From Lates calcarifer (taxonomy: Eukaryota > Chordata > Actinopteri > Centropomidae), in contig NC_066838.1 of assembly GCF_001640805.2 (NCBI RefSeq), positions 22,441,928-22,505,927 on the forward strand: a DNA stretch of 64,000 nt. Direction: 5' to 3'. Each line of letters opens with the position of its first letter. Position 1 is the stretch's first letter. Below, piece after piece: positions 1 through 11,887 of the stretch. The notes below the pieces were generated by a model. It made no database searches and was not told where the DNA came from. It saw only the letters and a list, made by a program, of their open reading frames with translations. Both the position numbers and the translations under genes were made by a program.

Positions 1-1556
1 TGTTTTGTACGGCAGATTACTTTAATATTCTGCTTCTGTCTCACTGCTCTCATCAGCACCATTTACAGCTGTAGTAGGCATCTATTTTCTGTAAAGAAAA
101 GGCTGCAAAAAATCTGTTGTGTGCTCCCTGCCTTGCACAAAAGAGCGGACAGACAAAGTGACTAGTTGGTGAGAACAGTGGAGCCTTTAAGAGCTGAAGA
201 GCTATAATATTTCCTTCAGTGGAGTATCTGGAGACAATAAAAAAAGATAAATGAATGTGGACTTAATTGCATCAGGTGGATAAACACATGACTACAAAAG
301 AAAATTAATGTTGCTTCGTATCTACGCAATGTCTAAATTAGCCATTGTTTGCTAGCATGTTTGCCATGTCTGCTCTTTAGCTTTTAAGGTCATGATCACT
401 GTTGTGTTTACAGCTTGATGTAGGCTTGTCTTTTTGACAGGAAAAGCAGGAGTAAAATAAGTGATGGCTGATTTAGCTGTCATCGATTCTATTAGTAACA
501 CCTGTGCTTTTCCTGCTAAGACAAGTATGACAACTGTCTGCTGTGAAAAACACCCATTACTATAGTGCAGGTTTAAGGTAGTAGGCTATCATCATCATCA
601 TCTGCCATTTCAGCAAAATTACTCAACTTCTATTTCAGATGCTTCCTCTTCCAACGCTTCCTCAGGTCTGATATTCTCACTCTTATCAGGGCTGTGATCC
701 AACTTGAGATTGAATTCCTTTTTCAAATTCTGTCACTTGCTCATTGTTGTGCTACCACAGAATGACATTAGGGCCGGAAAAGCCTTATAGTATTTATAGA
801 CCAAAGCTATGAGAACTGATCATGTGATAATAACGTGTTTGTTCCCATGACTAACAGGTGTAATGTTTGGTTCCCATGGGGGGAGGCGAGAATTGTTTGT
901 GAACGTGTGACAGAAGGTTTTCATTCAGAGTATTTTCCTGGGAATGTTTGGTTCCTGTTGGATGGAAAAGTGTCGTAAGAGGGGAGATGACTAGAGTGTG
1001 TGTGTCAGGGACACTTTACAGGTTTGGTGTGTATGTCTGTGTGTGTACATCCTGGTGTTATACTTTTTTGATCTGTATTACCAGTAAATATTTACTCACA
1101 TTGTACACAATCTGAACAAATAAGCCAAAATTTGTTTATAGTGGTGATGTTATGGAAATGGATTGCTCGACAGGAAAGATAAGTTGGAAATGTTTCAAGT
1201 GACTTTTCTGACTACTGTAAGGATACTGAATCGACCCAACCTAAAGAAAAAAACTAAACACTGTTGTGACTGACAAACACAGACACAGGGTGGTTTATGT
1301 TTAGCCCAGAGACGGTTCCCACATCATTCTATTTCTAGAAGTCATTGGCTCTAAATTGAGAGTTTGTAATCTGGCATCGGTTATTTTCTAGCCTCTGCTT
1401 ATCTGAATATAACATGAGGAGCAGAATGAGTTTCTAACTTTTGAAAATAAGCGCCACAGCCGCCAGCTTTACATATTTATTTGGTAGCAAAGGTTGGATT
1501 ACGCAGCTGGGAAACTAAATTATGTATCAACATCTAATGCTGATTCCTCTTCATAG
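1..1556. other. Non-coding stretch, left edge
   Basis: No convincing exon is seen on either strand. The stretch contains a short ATC triplet run (about 589-602), a small inverted-repeat element (438-515, listed separately) and some GT-rich sequence near 1000-1050. A weak acceptor at 55-56 is followed by a 34-base open segment and a GTAAAG donor at 91. The segment is too short to support as an exon. Confidence 0.6.
438..515. mobile_element. Small inverted-repeat element (MITE-like), 78 bp
   Basis: The left arm begins caggaaaagcaggagta (438-454). The right arm at 491-515 is its degenerate reverse complement. Positions 491-514 are an exact 24-base reverse-complement match to 11242-11265, which is the left end of a longer element with the same termini. 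Being non-coding, short and bounded by inverted ends, it fits a miniature inverted-repeat DNA transposon or a deletion derivative of the 11.2 kb copy. The superfamily cannot be assigned, because no clean target-site duplication is visible. Confidence 0.5.
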
Positions 1557-1634
1557 GCCAAGCTCTCTAGATGAGGAGAGGGCAACAAGGATGGCAGATG
1601 TATACCTCCGCAAGTACCTATTTATCCTGCTTAA
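1557..1634 (+). CDS. Candidate internal exon A of an unidentified plus-strand gene
   Basis: The exon is bounded by a TTCATAG acceptor, with a CTAAT/CTGAT branch-point-like stretch just upstream, and by a GTATGT donor. It is 78 bases long (26 codons). It is open in one frame only, with phase 2 at both ends: the first base completes the incoming codon and the last two (AA) start the next. The 25 full codons encode a charged, helix-like peptide containing DEERATRMADVYLRKYLF. I do not recognise the family. The outgoing AA joins to G at 5416 to give Lys, so it is compatible with exon B, 3.8 kb downstream. The donor has A rather than G at -1, and any upstream exon lies outside the window. This rests on splice signals, phase and peptide character only. 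Confidence 0.33.
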
Positions 1635-4600
1635 GTATGTGAAGCTAGAATAAACACTACCTACTTTATATGTGGGTAAGAATGCTGCTCTGGGTTTGGG
1701 ATTTGATTGAAAGCACTGCTATCTAATCAGTGATAAATATTCATCCCATGGCCTTTTTTATTCAGTTGTTGTGAAGCCTTGAATTAATGGGAATTTATCT
1801 GGTCAGCTCCGAGATGTGGTTTAGATTCATGACATTTGGACGTCGCCTGTGTGGGGAAGCTTCGTTGTCAGGGAGGAGTTTGCATTCTATTGTGACCTGC
1901 AGCAAGTCAAGACTATGCAGATTTTGTAAAGCTTATGTTGAGTTTGAGGAATTATCCAACAATGGAAGATTTATTTTATAGTCATTTGAAGATTGCATTC
2001 TGTCTTTCTTATGGTCCTCTTAAATTCACCACCCTCCCTTTTCTGCTATCTCTCAGGTAGGAATTTTCCAGGAGTGTTTCTGCAGAACTGTGGAATGCTG
2101 ACAGGATGGAGCATGTCTCTGGATCTCACACTATCTGCAGAATATGTCCTCAAGTGTCTGTGCAAACTAGCTCAGACAAAAAAAAAAAGAAAAAGAAAAA
2201 GAAAAAGAAAAACCTTGAGTGAAAGTTCACTTTCCACACAGCTGGTAGAAGAAAGTTGATAGGTATATTATTAGAATATAGATGCTTGTTGTAATTGAGA
2301 CATTTACTATAAGAACAAAGAACAAAGTAGGTAGGGCAGATGTGATTAAATACAGAGAAGGGAAAAGATGTACTGTGAACCTTTCATTCTACATACATCA
2401 TTATCATCTGCTGCTGTACTGATTTCCTCAAGTCTTTAATAATCAATTTCTGAGAACAAATGACAGACATGAGTCATGCTATGCCACTGTGAAAAGTTGC
2501 AGACTGAGGTTTTTACCACAGCACTCAGACAAAGCTCTACATGTGCTTTAGGCTGACTCACAAATGAATGTTTGCCTTTCACCTCCTCCTCCACCTTCAT
2601 TCCTCACACGCTGAAGTATCCTACTGAGGTTACTGCAGGAATTTGACAGAGTGGAAGATGCCTTTATTTTCCCCTGAACGATGCTGACACGAGGCAACAT
2701 GAGCTGCGGCTTTGTAAAGCTTCACGTCCTCTGTGATCAGCTCTGGTTAAGTCACTGGACCTGCTTGCCTGTGAAACCTGATCCAGTAGTGAGATTTTCT
2801 TTGAAATGGAAAGGTAATACAGTTTGCCTGCCTCAAGCGTAGATAACAGTTAGGCACTTCTTCTCTCTCTCTATTATGTGGGAGTACCATCAAAATGCAT
2901 CAGTGCAACACATCTCTGTGGAGGTAATGGGATCTGAGTCCCTGATAATGGTGTACAATTTGAAACCTCATTTTGGCGGGGTAGTTAAGCTTTAACACGA
3001 GCAACACTTGACCATTATCTGCCTTGATGCTGATAGAGATTAGGAGAGATCCCTGAATTAGGCAAACATGACCGCAATGTCCTTTAATAAGAAAAATACT
3101 TAGTGAAGAGTCTTCCTGGAGTTACCCAATTTATTCCACTAGAAAAGGAAACAAAGTGTATTGCAAAAGGGCAATAACAATCTCAGTAGCAGGGCTACAC
3201 CGATGACCTGCAGGAGGATCATCAAATATTTGTTTTGCCAACTGAGAGACTGGAAACACACTCGTGCGCCATCTACTGAGGCAGAGAGGGAAATCTCAGT
3301 GTGCAAAAGCTTAAAGGCAATTGACAGAACCCTCAATACGTATGAAATAAAGAATACTGTAAACTTTTTGCTTGATTTAAACAAGTCAAAAATAAATAAA
3401 AGACCGGGAGAATATACTGAAAATAAAATAGGAAAAGAAATATATAAGCAGGGCCATGCCAAAAAAAGCTGATAAACTTTTTGGACTAAAGTTTTTCTAC
3501 TTGTAAATAATGTTTTATAGGTTTCTTTGCAAATGAATCCCAACAGAGCAGTGCTGAGAATAATGCCAGAAGACTGTAGACATCAGTCTTTGTTGGATAT
3601 TCTTTGACAGCAGAGAAATGTATAACTGCATATTGACCAAATCAGGATCCACCTTCCACAGGAGAGTGAATAAGAAGTTTGATGAGTATTGTGTTCTCAT
3701 TCTGAATTTGTATACCAATTCTGGAAAAATCGACCACTTGAAACATATTCTCTGTTGTTCATCTTCTGCTATATCTTAGCTATATCACAAACCTACACAT
3801 CTGTGTGATGAAGTATTTTATATGAGAGAATAAACCTTAACTTTCCTGTCTTTTTATCAGGCTTGACTGTTGGTTGATAAAAAAAAACTTTGACAGGTTA
3901 CTGGAGTAACAGCTTATTTGAAACCTGACATTCTGTGGAATTTGTCTTTCTAGTCTGTCTGATTTAATATGAGAGACTCTCCTGGACCTTTCTTACCCAG
4001 ACTGTCTGAGGCCTCACTGGAACTTTTATTTGATAACCATAGAAATTCATGGTGTGTCCATGGTGTGTGCCTGGAGAAATGTGAAATGATCAGCCTTCAC
4101 TGCCCCTGTTTAATAGATTCCAACTATTTCTTCCTTTTTTGACATCTAATTTAATTTTGCTCCTTAGCTCACCCTAATACACACTTGACACAGAGTGTGA
4201 GCACAGTTTGAACCATCGCTGCGATTTCACATCAGAGCTTGACGAAGGTTCCTTATTATTGTCATCAAACAGGAGAGATCACGGCCTTTGGTATCTCCAT
4301 TCAGAGAAAATGACTTGAATAAACTATGAAGCATCAATCCAAACACAATCAATATTTTTATTGTAAACAGACACACCCGATGCTGCACAATAGTTCAGAA
4401 AAGTCCCTTTATGAACAATTGATTTATGGAGGTTTGTGGTCATTATTAGGGTCAGGGAACTGTTGAATACTCTGCACAGTATAGACAGTGCACTGTGGAG
4501 GAGACCATTTCACTATCTGTCTTTCTCAGTGTGTAGCCTATTTTCACTCTTGAAATGTTTCTTTTGCTTTTGGAACTCAGATATAGATTTCTGGAGAAAA

Positions 4601-5415
4601 TGTGCAGAAACTAGATTTTTGTAACTTTTGAAAGTTACAAATGGTTTGTGCAATCTCTTTTCTCCATATGAGAGTGGGCGAGTCATGCGGAGGTATTTTC
4701 TCCAGCTGGGGGAGACACATAAAAAAAAAGAATGTTGGCAATATTATTTCTGAAACCGAGTTGACGTTATTGCAGTTTTATGTGTCATGGGAAATCATTG
4801 TGTCCTGGGCTGCAGCAAATGATTATTGAGAGCTAATAGTGTGCGATGTTTAATATAAGGGAAAGAACAGACAAAATCACTCATAGCACCTCAGGGAATA
4901 AATTAAGGGTGAGGGAGAGTGAGGGTATGAGGCATTTCCACGGAAGGAGAATCTTTATTACCACCTGCCTGGCTTTGTGTTGTGTCATTACTGGGACACA
5001 ACAAATTTCATACTGTACAGCTGGTTGAAAACTCTATTCCCAGACTCTGCTGGAATGAGCTCTGTGTGGTACTGCAGTATTTACTGAAGCCAATACATCC
5101 AGCAAATATTGACCTGTGAAATGCAGTGGGAAACCATAGTGCCTGCAAACTCCTGAGGCAATCTGCAGCATTATTTCAATTTATTTTGCCATATGTTTGA
5201 CTTAACAAGTCCACTATCCTTTCATTACACACCTCATGTTCTCAAGTGTATGAAGCCAAACAAGGATAAATTTGCTGTCTGCAAACTAGATCATACATAA
5301 TTTACTTCTTTAACTGGTTGGACTCATGTAGCCCAGTGGTCTGTGGTGTCAGGTCATTGAGTCTCCTCTACATCCCAGTCCCCAGGCAGATTTCTCTCTC
5401 ATTGACCTTCTGCAG
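1635..5415. other. Non-coding stretch (putative intron A-B)
   Basis: Apart from a purine microsatellite at 2178-2212, this holds ordinary AT-rich sequence. The open frames at 1787-1981, 1993-2259, 3139-3543 (minus), 3161-3472, 4436-4624, 4641-4829 and 4846-5028 have no flanking splice signals or recognisable domains, and I treat them as chance. A GTAATA donor near 2817 has an acceptor-like site at about 2640, but all three frames between them are closed. Confidence 0.55.
2178..2212. repeat. Purine microsatellite, (AAAAAG)n
   Basis: A run of A is followed by about four tandem AAAAAG units. It is a simple repeat that happens to be translated as a Lys/Arg string in one frame. Confidence 0.9.
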
Positions 5416-5562
5416 GGCAGACTACTGCTCGTGTGTTGTGGAGAAAAGCAGCGTGGTCTCAGGAGGCCTGCCTGTGCCTGGGTGTGCTTATCAGCAAGCG
5501 GAAGAGAGAAGCTATTTTCCCCTATCCTTCAATGAAGGGCACCTGAAGAGGCTTCTGCACAG
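5416..5562 (+). CDS. Candidate internal exon B of an unidentified plus-strand gene
   Basis: The acceptor is a good pyrimidine tract ending TTCTGCAG and the donor is CACAG/GTAGGA. The length is 147 bases (49 codons), with phase 2 at both ends and an open frame throughout. GC content is clearly higher than in the surrounding DNA. The peptide starts ADYCSCVVEKSSVV and ends RSYFPLSFNEGHLKRLLH, a mixed and plausible globular composition with three cysteines. I do not recognise it. The preceding exon A (AA/G, Lys) and following exon C (AG/A, Arg) join in frame. The open frame continues upstream of the acceptor to 5318, so part of its openness may be luck. Together with A and C it is the best coding evidence in the left third of the window. 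Confidence 0.37.
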
Positions 5563-6053
5563 GTAGGACTAACTGCAAAGTACATGTGGCTACCAGACAG
5601 AAAGAGAGCACAAATTAAATCAAATGATTAATGAGAAAAGAAATCAAAATCATGTATCATGTTTTTTCATGCCAAATAATGAAATTAATCTGACATATGT
5701 CAAAACAAAATTCCCTGTAATAAACAAACTCAACACTAAAACATGGCCAAGATATGTTGAGGATTTATTTGTTTTAATTATCAACTGAGCACACCAGTTA
5801 GAAAACCAGATTAAGTGCCAGTTCAGTGCAGGAGAACACCAGCCCTCTGTTCAGGTTCAAGCAGGAGTCTTGTTGTGTGCAGCAGACTGAGAGGTATGAA
5901 ACATGAGCACATTACAGTGACAATGTCAAACCAGTCCGCTGCCATTTCTCACCCTGCCTCGGCCTTAGAGCTTTGTATACTCCCTGGACTTTGTGCTATT
6001 TCCTTTTTTTATTTTGAAATTACTTTCCTTGTTGTGTTATTTACAGTTTAGCT

Positions 6054-6404
6054 TCCTGTCCTTGTGTGTTTTTTCCCTCCAGTGTCTTGTCCCCTCACCT
6101 GTTCCCACTTCTCCAATCAGCCCTGCAGTCACCTGGTCTCTCCCCACCTGCACCTCATTCTCCAGTCTGCTTGGACTCGTGCTTCTCCTTTGTCTCTCTC
6201 TCAGGTCATCTGCTTTAGTTGCTGCTGTGTTCCTGTGCTCTCATTCACTGTTACTGGATTACCTGTTTTTTGGATTTGTGTTTGCCAGGTCGTCCTACCC
6301 GTCTACTTGTAAGCCAGTTCTGTTCATTTACTTAAGTACCTTCATTTCACCTTTCTACCTTGGTGTGTGTCTGCATTTGGGTCCTGAAACTATGAACCAC
6401 AACA
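6054..6404 (+). repeat. Probable teleost dispersed-repeat remnant
   Basis: This pyrimidine-rich, C/T-biased block runs from a 'tcctgtccttgtgtg' start to a 'ctgcatttgggtcctg' tail. That tail resembles the 3' end of a repeat family common in percomorph fish; this is my recollection, not a search result. It explains the longest open frame in the window (172 codons, 5993-6511), whose product is a Leu/Ser/Phe-rich string expected from pyrimidine-biased DNA. I assign no transposon class. Confidence 0.45.
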
Positions 6405-7939
6405 GTGTCAACATTATCATCAAGATATTTCTAAACAATAATAATAATTTACAATATTATTATTCAGAAAACAATGTGTTAGAATTAACCACCTGGAAAT
6501 GTTTTCTGTAAACTGTAACTGTTTTGTTTAAACATTATAAACTGGCACATTAGATGTTAAATGGATTTTAAAGATCATGACATCTGATAACACAAGAAGA
6601 ATGGCAGCATTTAGGAACATTCTGCAATGTTACAATAAAACTATCTCCAGTTGTGACCTACTATCAATATTAAGACAGTTTAAAAACAAAAACAGATTTG
6701 GATTTCAGTAATGAGACATCAGCTAGAATAAACATGTTGAGAATGACACGAACAGAATGTTTTTTCACTGTTGTCTCTATAATGTTGAGTCTGGACCCTG
6801 TGGTGGAGAAGCACCAGCTGCTGGTGGTGATGATGATGATATGAGGATGAGGGGGTAGAGGGTTGTACAGTATCAAAGAGCTGCGTTTAACAAGTGGTTG
6901 GTTCAAAGAGTACTAAAAGAATATTGATTGGTCAGATATGGAGATGTATGAAGTTCTTGAATGTGAGGAAATTTAACAGCATTGAAAAAATGAAATTGAC
7001 ATTTAGGCCGGAAATCTATCAAACAGGACCAGAGTGGGAGAAGAAGAGACAAATAGAAACAGAAATTTTCATTTATTTTACTGGTATAGAGCTTTCAAAG
7101 TAAATCAGATGTTCGTGTTGTGTAGTGAAGTGTATCATTCAAAAATGTCTCAAGTAAATCAGTAAAATAGAATAAAAATATTACTTTCCAAAATAAAATG
7201 TACCTTCATATTTGTTAACATCACATTATTTTCAAACAACACTGTCAGCACTCTTCACAGTTCTGTTTTTATGTACCATTATTATCAATGTTCACACTTC
7301 TTACTTAATGTTTTGACAGTTTTGATCTAAATCATTTATTTATAGACACATTTCAACTAAAACAAACTGCTCTTTAGCAGATTGTTACTTTGCACAACTT
7401 TACAGTACATTAAGTTCACTACATTTTGGTTTCTCCCTGTGCATTGAAGAGCATGCCATATGGCAAGCATGTGAAGGCTTATATTGAATTGTTGAATAAC
7501 TTTTAACATTTAGCAAAAATTTGAATCACATTATTTGTCACGTGTTTTAAATCCTGCACAAATAACTGAAAATGTGTTTAAAGGACTCGATAGCTTGGAA
7601 ATTGGTCTTAAATGAATCAAAAATGCCTGCTATAGCCTTCTCCACTGACTTCTGGCCCACTGCAGGCCTTGCCCTCTGCATCATCTCACAGTGCTGGAGG
7701 TCTCAACAGAGCGGCAGTGGAGCGAGTGGTGATTAAGTTGGAAGGTCAGGTGGAATTGATTCTTTTCCCCATGGTGCATCCTTGCAGCACTTAGACTGGA
7801 GACAAGTGCCAATTTGTTTTGGGAGCATAGGATTATTTTGGAGATGCTCACTCCCCTTCTTCTCTGTTTTTCCCCTCCTCTCTCTTGGGGTTTTTGCCTG
7901 CTCTTATGGGCCCTCTGGCTTGCTGAAGGTCAGACAGAC

Positions 7940-8110
7940 AGTGGTCAGACATTGGGAGAACCAGGCAAGCCCTTCAGAGATTGGCTTAATTGAGCTCAAT
8001 TACTTCATGAAATGGTATACTCTAACCCACAATGATCTTCCCTAATGATTCATTAGTGCATTAATCACCCATTTAACTAATGGGAATAACCATCTCTATT
8101 TTAATAACTG
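7940..8110. promoter_or_regulatory. Homeodomain-motif-rich block with 16-bp perfect palindrome
   Basis: At 7987-8002 the sequence TAATTGAGCTCAATTA is its own reverse complement and contains two inverted TAATTG homeodomain-type sites. It is followed within 90 bases by further TAAT/ATTA cores (around 8044-8090). Dense homeodomain cores in otherwise unremarkable DNA are typical of vertebrate conserved non-coding elements. Conservation itself cannot be seen from one sequence. Confidence 0.35.
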
Positions 8111-8910
8111 CTCCAAACAAAAAGCTTTTGCCCTTGGTGTGTGTGGCTTTTCCAGTGTGTGTTGGACAATCCAGTGATTGCAACTTTAGTGCAGCAGCAG
8201 CTTCTCTTTAATATGAAGCAATATAATTGTTAAATTAATTTGTCACTCAAAATGTTCTCTTCTTTTATTATTTTTTTATATTAAAATGTGTGGTCTGTAT
8301 GGTGGGAAGTGAAGGCAGGCGTCATGTATTTCATGTCATGTATACAATATCTGAGCAGTGCGAGCTTCAATCTGACAACTTGTTCTGTTGTCTTCATGCC
8401 TCATCAAGAAGTGACAGCAAGCCGTAATTGTGGACCGAGCTTCTTGTTTTGATAGAGCTGACTGACGCAAAGCTGACAGCACACACAGCTGCCATCAGTT
8501 ATGAAGCTACCAACATTGTCTACGTGTTTTTTGGGCTGAGCGGGTTTCAAAGACACCTGAAGTGTATCAAACAAAAGCGCAGCGAAATGGGCATCTTTAA
8601 ACATGGTCACTTAAAATATATATTATTATACTGAAAAACATCAACATAAAGAAAAAAAGGTATGCTGGAAACTACATACAGCACTTAAAGATAACTTCAA
8701 AGTCTGATATTTAGTGTAGATAAGAATGTAATTTAAAAAAAAAGCTTCATAGAGAACAGGTCCACGCTAATGTGTGTCCATGCATTATCTGTCATTATTA
8801 TGAGTTTGCACTTCAGAGTGTGTACCTGATTTGTGTGTGTGGGAGAGAGGTCCACTGGGACTTTGGTGTGTTTTTCTTTCTTATTAACAATTCATCCTTT
8901 TCCCCTACAG

Positions 8911-9021
8911 ATTGCTGTGCCATAGCTGCATGTCAGCCGGCTGTGCCCCCCCCTCCCCCCCCACCGTGGGTAGTGATGGAGGCTCTCTGACTGTGAAGAA
9001 CGCGTGTAAAACGTGCCGATG
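8911..9021 (+). CDS. Candidate internal exon C, with two CxxC pairs
   Basis: The acceptor has a strong pyrimidine tract (ttcatccttttcccctacag) and the donor is CGATG/GTAAGC. The 111 bases (37 codons) are phase 2 at both ends and open in just that frame; the other two frames stop. The peptide starts LLCHSCMSAGC, crosses a Pro-rich stretch encoded by C runs (8945-8962) and ends GGSLTVKNACKTCR. Cysteines 3, 6, 32 and 35 form CxxC-x25-CxxC, a spacing that could bind zinc in the manner of a zinc ribbon; this is inference. Upstream it joins exon B as AG/A (Arg). Downstream TG/G gives Trp with either 30412 or 41430. The C-homopolymers are a possible source of sequencing error. It has the best splice signals of the left-hand set. 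Confidence 0.4.
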
Positions 9022-9109
9022 GTAAGCGCCTCTCCACACATCCCGAGGGAGATGCAAACGCTGCACTCTCCCTCACCTTGCTTGGTTAAATCCGTGGGAT
9101 ATAGGAAAT

Positions 9110-9138
9110 GGGGGGGTGGGGGTGGGTGTGTGTAGGGT
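9110..9138 (+). other. G-rich tract with G-quadruplex potential
   Basis: Runs of seven, five, three and three G, separated by short loops (T, T, TGTGTGTA), meet the usual four-run G-quadruplex pattern on the plus strand. It lies about 90 bases after the donor of candidate exon C. Intronic G-runs near donors are known splicing enhancers, so a role in exon definition is possible but unproven. Confidence 0.5.
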
Positions 9139-10039
9139 GGTTGGCTGGAGGTCTGGAAGAGCAACAAATGCAATCATGACGCAGGTAGTGGCTGCTTGGA
9201 ATGGTAATGCTATTATAATGATTTTAAGGGAATGTCTTCATAAATGTCTGCTCTCTGGGGGAGGCAACGGGGAGACGAGGGGGCCCTTGCGCAGACGGGC
9301 TCTTTTCACTATGAATAAATTCATGTCCACTCCTGTGTGCTGCTGCAGCCTCTGTTTGCTCATCTCGTATGCAGCTGGTTCTGTGGCCAGTCCCAAGAGA
9401 TGAAAGTTTGTAAACACGAATGATAATTAGAAACAGGTCGACGGGCAGGTAATCTGCATGTGGGTCCCATGGACGTGCTCGCCCAGTATGCAGCCATTTG
9501 GGTGGCCTTCCATTAGCATTTTGTTTGCACAGAGATGCAGGTAACGTTTGATCTTTTATCAAGGCAAACAGAATAGATGTAATTTCTAATAGCTTTTAAA
9601 GGGGATTAGACCTTATATATAAAGAGGGGAATGACTGACAAGTAGATTTTATGACTTCTGGGCATCCTTGGTTTTTGACTAGACTTTGTTTATGTTTGTC
9701 ACCACACATACAGCTCAGCAAACTGGACCCACAAAAGTTTTAGGCCTATTTGAGTTTAAATAGGAGGCAAACAGTGACCATTTCTTATCAGAAGGATGCA
9801 CATGCAGTGCAAGTTTATGCTTCATAGTTTGTGCAGTAACACTCTGTTTACCAGACAACATAGCTGTCCCATTTGGTTAGAATTTTCAGATGTTCTCTGA
9901 CCTCTGTGTTGAAAAGTTGGGAATTGCGTAAGAGCAGACTGGCACATGGAGCAGGCTGGCAAGCATCTGGGGGGACAGCTAAATTAGAACTCATGGGTTT
10001 TATAGATTTGATAGAGAGCCTCTGGTGGCACCAGGTTCC

Positions 10040-10120
10040 TGACTTGTTAATATAATGACAGGATGCTAATGATTAATTAAGAGGTTGATTTTCATTATTA
10101 CACGGCGAGAGAGAGGTTTG
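10040..10120. promoter_or_regulatory. Short TAAT-rich block
   Basis: Within about 80 bases there are gctaatgattaattaag and a cattatta stretch, giving several overlapping ATTA/TAAT cores. It is suggestive of a homeodomain-bound element but is not distinctive by itself. Confidence 0.2.
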
Positions 10121-11119
10121 ATCTTGAGGTGACTTTGGAGCAGGAAGAGAAATCGAGGCTTTAGCTATTCTGCAGTCATACCTTCTCCTGGCACTAACAA
10201 ACCCCTGACAGCAAACAAATCTTTGACAAGTCCCCCTCATCGCCCGTCCCCCTTTTATAGATAGTCTTAAGACTTTAATCCGGATCCAGTGACAGGCTCA
10301 TCCTCAGTCAATAGGGTAAAGAGAAGCTCATGCGAGGGATGTGTGCACTTGTCCAAAGGCTGGTTCAAGCGCACATGCTCCGAATCTTAAACTGGAGCTC
10401 ACCTCAAATGAAGGGTATTGAAGGAGGAATTGACATGTTTTGTGAATGAGGCCCCACTTTGATTTTTTCCAATGCTGTAGAATTTCATCTTCTTGGTTCT
10501 CAGACTTTAAAAGTGACCACCTAACATGCTGTAATGAGTTCATAAAAATTGGACAAATGATGCTTTCCGTTTTCCATTCACTAAAGCATGTCCCAAAATA
10601 TAACGTACTGGAGGGGTTAAGGATATTTGTCTTCTGAGGGTAGAATACGCTCCTTTCTTTGTCCACTTCAACCTTGTAACTCCTTGTTATGTTATGTTGC
10701 TATGTTATTTTAGAGGTATCTACTGCCTTGCATATGTCTCCTGTGTTTTATGTGTGTGGTATCTCTGTTCCGTCAGCAGTGATCCATACACAGTCACATT
10801 TTAGAGCTTTAAGCTGGAGTGTGAGCGAGGATCTGCTGGTTATAGCTATGTGCCCTGCAGGTCCCAATCTGTCTTTGTTAGGCCTGCTGCGTGGCCTATC
10901 ACACCTGCCTTGCCTAAGACTGATCACCACCATCTCCACCAGCCTGTGCAGCTGCAGCTAATGTAACAATTCACATGTACTTTTTTATTGTCACAAGTGG
11001 CACTTTAACTTCATCCCTTGTGTATAGTGACAACCTCCACCTTCACAAAATATGCTGAAATTGAAATCATAAGACAGATGTCAGAGATGTTGTGTGTATG
11101 TGAATACACAGGTGATAAA

Positions 11120-11215
11120 ATAGCGAAGTAGATTTACTCAGGAACTGAACATAACCACAGCTTTGAGGCTATTTTGTGGGATTTATATTTTACTCCATTA
11201 GATAGGCACATTTCA
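11120..11215 (+). repeat. Fragment of a teleost dispersed repeat
   Basis: The order of words gtagatttactcaggaactg, then gctttgaggct, then tatattttactccattaga matches a repeat I know from many percomorph genomes (consensus words 'agatttactcaagtactg' and 'tttactccactaca'). It is degenerate. The element at 44165-44765 belongs to the same general type. The assignment is from memory. Confidence 0.45.
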
Positions 11216-11239
11216 CAACAGACATTTTGCCTTGTAATT

Positions 11240-11887
11240 GTAGGAAAAGCACAGGTGTTACTAATAACATGACTCTGTTCTAGTCATGTGCTTCAGTTTG
11301 ACGATGAGACAGCATCCACAATTCCAGGACTCAAAAATGGAAGCAGCCTAATGAAATTCAGCAACCATTAAAGCAACATTGTGACCATTTTAACTTAAAG
11401 TAACAGCTTCAGAACTGTTTTGATGGAACACTGATTTGTAATGGAGAGAATGGTGCCCCTGCCATTCCCACTCTGCCCCCTGAATGTCTGTTTTGTAACT
11501 TTGGTGAGCAAGAATGATCTCCCACTAGCAGGTTATATTGCCAGAATCAGGACCAGCAAGTTCAAGAGCAATGTGAAATGTGGATCAGTTAAAAATACTT
11601 CAAGTGATTGAAAACCTGCAAAAATATTAAGAATTCCAAAAGGAGTTTGGTGCATTTGTTATTGTAACTGCACTTCTAGCTCTGGGAGCCAGAGATCATG
11701 GGGAATATACACAAGTGATTTGATAGGCTACATTCTCTGTACATGGAAACTGCTTAACTGCTCGGGCTCAGAGCCCAGTAGACTTAATTACCACTTGTGA
11801 CTGCAGATGCTGCTGTTGCAATACAATGCAACGTAAATTGACATTGTGTTACTGTAATTTTATGATTTACACCTGTGCCTTTCCTAC
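11240..11887. mobile_element. Non-autonomous DNA element with 19-bp terminal inverted repeats
   Basis: The left end GTAGGAAAAGCACAGGTGT (11240-11258) and the right end (11869-11887, reverse complement GTAGGAAAGGCACAGGTGT) match at 18 of 19 positions. The interior of about 610 bases has no transposase-like frame, so it would be a MITE-type passenger. The left 24 bases from 11242 recur exactly, inverted, at 491-514. A block inside it (11422-11508) has a diverged counterpart at 24531-24600. No clear target-site duplication is visible. Confidence 0.6.

Larger units (their letters stand above)
5563..8910. other. Non-coding stretch (putative intron B-C)
   Basis: Contains a dispersed-repeat-like block (6054-6404), an ATT/AAT triplet run near 6430-6445, a GAT run near 6826-6840 and a regulatory-looking AT-rich block (7940-8110). 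The open frames at 5815-6051, 6670-6906 (minus), 6894-7103, 7782-8045 and 8404-8634 show no gene features. Confidence 0.55.

Noticed and set aside
5993..6511. Longest open frame in the window (172 codons).
   Set aside because: Leu/Ser/Phe-rich product of pyrimidine-biased, repeat-like DNA; no domain and no splice structure.
7666..7728. Possible 63-base exon after an ACTGCAG acceptor.
   Set aside because: In the required phase it ends TG, and exon C begins with A, making a stop. The GTGATT donor is poor.
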